Shown piece after piece: positions 16,412-18,520 of a stretch of DNA of 18,520 nucleotides. The notes below the pieces were generated by a model, which was not told where the DNA came from, searched no databases, and worked only from the letters and a program-made list of their open reading frames with translations. This DNA is from a bacterium (lineage in GTDB: Bacteria > Planctomycetota > J058 > JACQDU01): assembly GCA_016200955.1 (NCBI GenBank), contig JACQDU010000253.1:1-18520 (forward strand), read 5' to 3'. How positions within the stretch are numbered: position 1 is the stretch's first letter; each line of letters starts with the position of its first letter. A program made the translations under genes and the position numbers.

Positions 16412-17059
16412 TGCAAGGGAATCGCCGCGCTCCCGATGGCTCCATCCGGAGAGACGAATGCTGTCGCCGCCTTCCGCGACGCTTCATCCGGAGAGAGTCA
16501 TCACATCGACGCCGCCACGAATGCTCCTCCCGCGCGAAGCAATCCGGTCGCCGCGCTCCTCATTGCTGCCTCCGGGCGAAGGAAGACGATCGGCCCGATC
16601 CGCAACGCTCTCTCCGGAGGGAGCCATGCTCTCGACGCGCTCCTCCACGCTATCTCCAGCGAAAGCAATGCTATCGACCCGATCCGCCAGGCTGTCTCCG
16701 GAGAGAGCCATGCTATCGACGCCATCAGTATTTCTATCGGCGCCATCAGTAATGCTATGGGCGCGATCAGTATTGCATCTCCGGAGCGTCGGAAACAGTC
16801 GGCGCGCTCTGCCGAAGACTTCACGGAAGAATCTCGAGCGACGTCCCCGATCCTCGAAACACTCTCCGGAGAGAGCAATGGAGATCGCGCGCTCCTCGAA
16901 ACACCCTCCGGAGGGAGCAATGGTGATGGCGCCGTCAGTCGAACACTCTCCGGAGAGAGCGAAACACATCGAGCGAGTAGTAATCGTTGCTCCGGAGATA
17001 GTGAAACACATGGAGCGAGTAGTAATCGATGCTCCGGAGATAGTGAAACAGATGCCACC
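15044..17059. repeat. Large 42-bp tandem repeat array, about 48 diverged units
   Basis: Units of 42 bp follow each other with no change of phase for 2016 bp. The best-conserved part of a unit is GCTCTCTCCGGAGGGAGC, an imperfect 18-bp palindrome centred on TCCGGA, followed by a 24-bp part resembling AATGAGATCGACGCCGTC plus six variable bases. TCCGGA occurs in about 18 units, and the exact 12-bp palindrome CTCTCCGGAGAG in at least three. Clear dyads are at 16607-16624 and 16691-16708. The first four or so units are degenerate. Units 47 and 48 are nearly identical and more AT-rich. Because 42 is divisible by three, several frames on both strands stay open, so long open frames here are not by themselves evidence of a gene. 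The array ends 66 bp before an IS21-type end. Confidence 0.92.
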
Positions 17060-17125
17060 TGTGCACGCGCCGCGCCCGCATCTTCCGTCGGGGAAGGCGC
17101 TTGGCCTCATCGGCCGAGCGGGGCC

Positions 17126-17218
17126 TGTCGGTTCCAGTAATTCTGGCCGGTCCCTTCCGACGTTAGTTAGGTTCCTCCGACCGCCTGGCTTCTCAGGCCG
17201 GTTCGGAGACGAAGGGAG
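17126..17218 (+). mobile_element. Left end of an IS21-family insertion sequence
   Basis: This is non-coding sequence directly upstream of an istA start. It begins TGTCGGTTCC, and IS21 elements characteristically begin with TG. Internal repeated motifs are typical of IS21 ends: GGTTCCAGTAATTCTGGCCGG (17130-17150, first part) recurs loosely as GGTTCC at 17170 and CAGGCCGGTTC further on. No right end is in view because the element breaks off within istA. The exact boundary is inferred, since no target duplication can be seen. Confidence 0.55.
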
Positions 17219-17326
17219 ATGATCGACCTCATGAAGCGACACGAAGTCCAGGTGCTGCGGAAGGCCGGGTTCGAGCAGAAGGAGATCGCGAAGCACGCGG
17301 ACGGTGTCAAGAACCACCGGTGTTGA
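17219..17326 (+). pseudogene. istA: Truncated, frameshifted IstA-like transposase start (IS21 family)
   Basis: ATG 17219 follows a good GAAGGGAG ribosome-binding site. The first 30 or so codons read MIDLMKRHEVQVLRKAGF, then QKEIAKHADGV, which matches the helix-turn-helix start of IS21-family IstA proteins. The frame then stops at TGA 17324-17326 after 35 residues, against roughly 350-500 for a full transposase. Shifting by one base would restore a GVSRTT phrase expected in the second helix, so at least one indel has occurred. After about 17340 the sequence is unrelated. The element is dead and lies between the 42-bp and 24-bp repeat arrays. Confidence 0.75.
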
Positions 17327-17410
17327 AGATGGGGCCGATGGCGAGGGCGGCGAGGTCGAGGGCTCCCCTCAGCTCGGAGCATGAGCCCGAGGCCTCAGCG
17401 TCGGCGGGCC

Positions 17411-17622
17411 GACATCAGTTTGGCCGTCCCGCACGGCATCAGTTGAGGCGTCCCGCGCGACATCAGTTTGGCCGTCCCGGCCGACATCAGCTCAGGCGTC
17501 CCCGCGCGGCCTCACGCGAGGACGCCGGCATCAGTCAGGCCGTCCTCGGTGACATCAGTTCGGCCGTCCCGAGCGACATCAGTCTGGCCGTCCTCCGAGA
17601 AATCTCATAGCCCGTCCCGTAA
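17411..17622. repeat. 24-bp tandem repeat array, about nine units
   Basis: Units of the type GACATCAGTTTGGCCGTCCC plus four variable bases start at 17411, 17435, 17459, 17483, 17527, 17551, 17575 and 17599, with one degenerate unit near 17508 where the phase slips by four bases. Even and odd units in the first half alternate between TTTGGCCGTCCC and TGAGGCGTCCC-like versions, suggesting an older 48-bp duplication. No gene is apparent in 17327-17677. The array lies just beyond the stop of the RHS gene on the opposite strand. Confidence 0.85.
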
Positions 17623-17677
17623 CATCGAGTCGCAGGCGGCAAGCGATCACCGCCGCGGACATGCCGGGCGAAGCAAA

Positions 17678-18520
17678 CTACTCTCCTTCTCCGGGCGACA
17701 AAGGCCATTGGTGCATGAGCGCATCGGTAAGGAGCTGGATCCGCCACATGAGATTGCGTTCGTCGAGCGGGGACACGCCGCGGAACGGCATGGGAGTCTC
17801 CTCGACGGTCGCCGCGTGCTTGACGATGGCCGTGCAGGCCGCTGCATACTGGTCCCCGGCACCGCGCACCTTGAGCACACCCGCGAACTCGGCGAGTCGG
17901 GCGGCCTCACGTTGATCCGCGTCCGACATGTCGGTAGACAAGGCAGCGCGCGCCTGCCATGGGCTCTCGAATCCCCCGAGGAATCGGAGGTAGCGCGCGA
18001 CTGCGTCCCGCGCGGCGGCAGTTCGCTCGAGAACCTCTGGACCCTTTTCCACGGCAAGGTCTCGTGCCATCTTCGGCGCGATCGAGGCGAGCCGCCGCTC
18101 CCATGCCTTCGCCGCCTCCGTCGTTGGAAAGAACGTCCAGCCGGACTTCTCCGCAGCGATCTCCTTGACGAGGCGGTCTTCGACGAGGCCTTTCGTCGAA
18201 CACTGTTCTCGGACGACCGTCACCCATACGACCGCGTAGGCGGAGTCGCCTCTTCTCTCTTGCTTGCCGCAGCTGATGTTGGCCCCGCCATTGTTCCCGC
18301 AGAACCCATACAGGTTGATCCCGCCGAGGATCCCGATCGGGTCCCTCGACGTGAACCTCCCCGTCTCCGGGTCGTAGTAGCGCGCCCTGAAGTAGACGAG
18401 CGGCGATCCCTCCTCGAAGTCCTTCCACCTCCCCTGGAACCGATACGGATTCCCGAACGCGCTCCCGTGCCGCCGCTCGCCCTCGCCGTTCTCGACGACC
18501 TCCTTCCCAAACGCCTCGTA
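17678..18520 (-). CDS. RHS-repeat protein, C-terminal core and variable tip (5' end outside window)
   Basis: The minus-strand frame is open from the window edge to the stop at 17678, giving the last 280 residues. The first 77 contain the RHS-associated core: NPYRFQGRWKD, YFRARYYDPETGRFTSRDPIG (residues 43-63, first part) and GGINLYGFCGNN. The DPIGI sequence is the DPxGL-type junction after which RHS proteins carry a variable C-terminal toxin. The 200-residue tip that follows is Ala/Glu/Arg-rich and mostly helical, with several cysteines (C84, C107) and no toxin motif I recognise. A matching immunity gene is normally found immediately downstream, but the space below 17678 holds only repeats. 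It may be a toxin without immunity, a structural tip or a decayed end. Confidence 0.82.
   Translation of the reverse strand, partial: YEAFGKEVVENGEGERRHGSAFGNPYRFQGRWKDFEEGSPLVYFRARYYDPETGRFTSRDPIGILGGINLYGFCGNNGGANISCGKQERRGDSAYAVVWVTVVREQCSTKGLVEDRLVKEIAAEKSGWTFFPTTEAAKAWERRLASIAPKMARDLAVEKGPEVLERTAAARDAVARYLRFLGGFESPWQARAALSTDMSDADQREAARLAEFAGVLKVRGAGDQYAAACTAIVKHAATVEETPMPFRGVSPLDERNLMWRIQLLTDALMHQWPLSPGEGE

Noticed and set aside
15044..17059. The 42-bp array as a CRISPR array or CRISPR-like array
   Set aside because: The segments between the palindromes resemble each other instead of being unique, the repeats are diverged, and the period has no repeat/spacer length pattern.
15517..17317. 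Minus-strand repeat proteins (14-residue repeats near GESVADGGDLIAPS)
   Set aside because: These frames are open only because the period is a multiple of three. The frame is broken by a stop at about 16484 and starts inside the IS remnant without a ribosome-binding site.
17320..17610. A 96-residue + strand frame made of 8-residue repeats
   Set aside because: It starts in the broken istA region and consists of the 24-bp tandem repeats; it shows no protein family and no start signal.

Overview
The window is GC-rich bacterial DNA that reads as a defence and accessory island. Coding is dense on the + strand from 1 to 8037, using ATG and GTG starts and 4-base stop/start overlaps. Type I-G cas genes, an ietAS-like pair, an IS21-type remnant and an RHS gene end point to a high-GC bacterium. 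Myxococcota, Planctomycetota, Acidobacteriota or a relative would fit, but no gene here fixes the phylum.

1-8420: a type I-G (formerly I-U) CRISPR-Cas locus on the + strand. The order is cas3 (5' end outside the window, C-terminal HD domain), csx17/cas8g, cas7 (GSU0053/Csb1 type), csb2 (cas5-cas6 type), a cas4-cas1 fusion and cas2. A roughly 200-bp leader and a very short array of three identical repeats and two spacers follow. Five genes run downstream of cas3 with overlaps or an 8-base gap, so this looks like one operon: interference genes first, then crRNA processing, then adaptation.

8421-11405: a patchwork. Just past the array lie about 2.7 copies of a 42-bp repeat that recurs as a 2-kb tract at 15-17 kb. 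Two short minus-strand reading frames joined by TGATG follow, then a SEC-C zinc-motif protein on the + strand, a VapBC-like toxin-antitoxin pair on the - strand, and about 520 bp with no convincing gene.

11406-14924: an AAA+ ATPase and a subtilisin-like serine protease in tandem. This is the architecture of IetAS, known for plasmid incompatibility/eviction and phage defence. All catalytic motifs are intact.

14925-17677: repeat country. A 42-bp tandem array of about 48 units (15044-17059) starts 119 bp after the protease stop. It keeps exact phase for 2 kb, and a near-palindrome centred on TCCGGA recurs in each unit. It ends 66 bp before the left end of an IS21-family element whose istA breaks off after about 30 codons. 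A separate 24-bp tandem array (17411-17622) follows.

17678-18520: the C-terminal end of an RHS-repeat protein on the - strand, with an unrecognised variable tip and no visible immunity gene.

The least explained structure is the long 42-bp array next to the ATPase-protease pair, together with its short relative beside the CRISPR array. Whether it is protein-coding, a DNA-binding array or a hairpin-rich RNA cannot be settled by reading alone.
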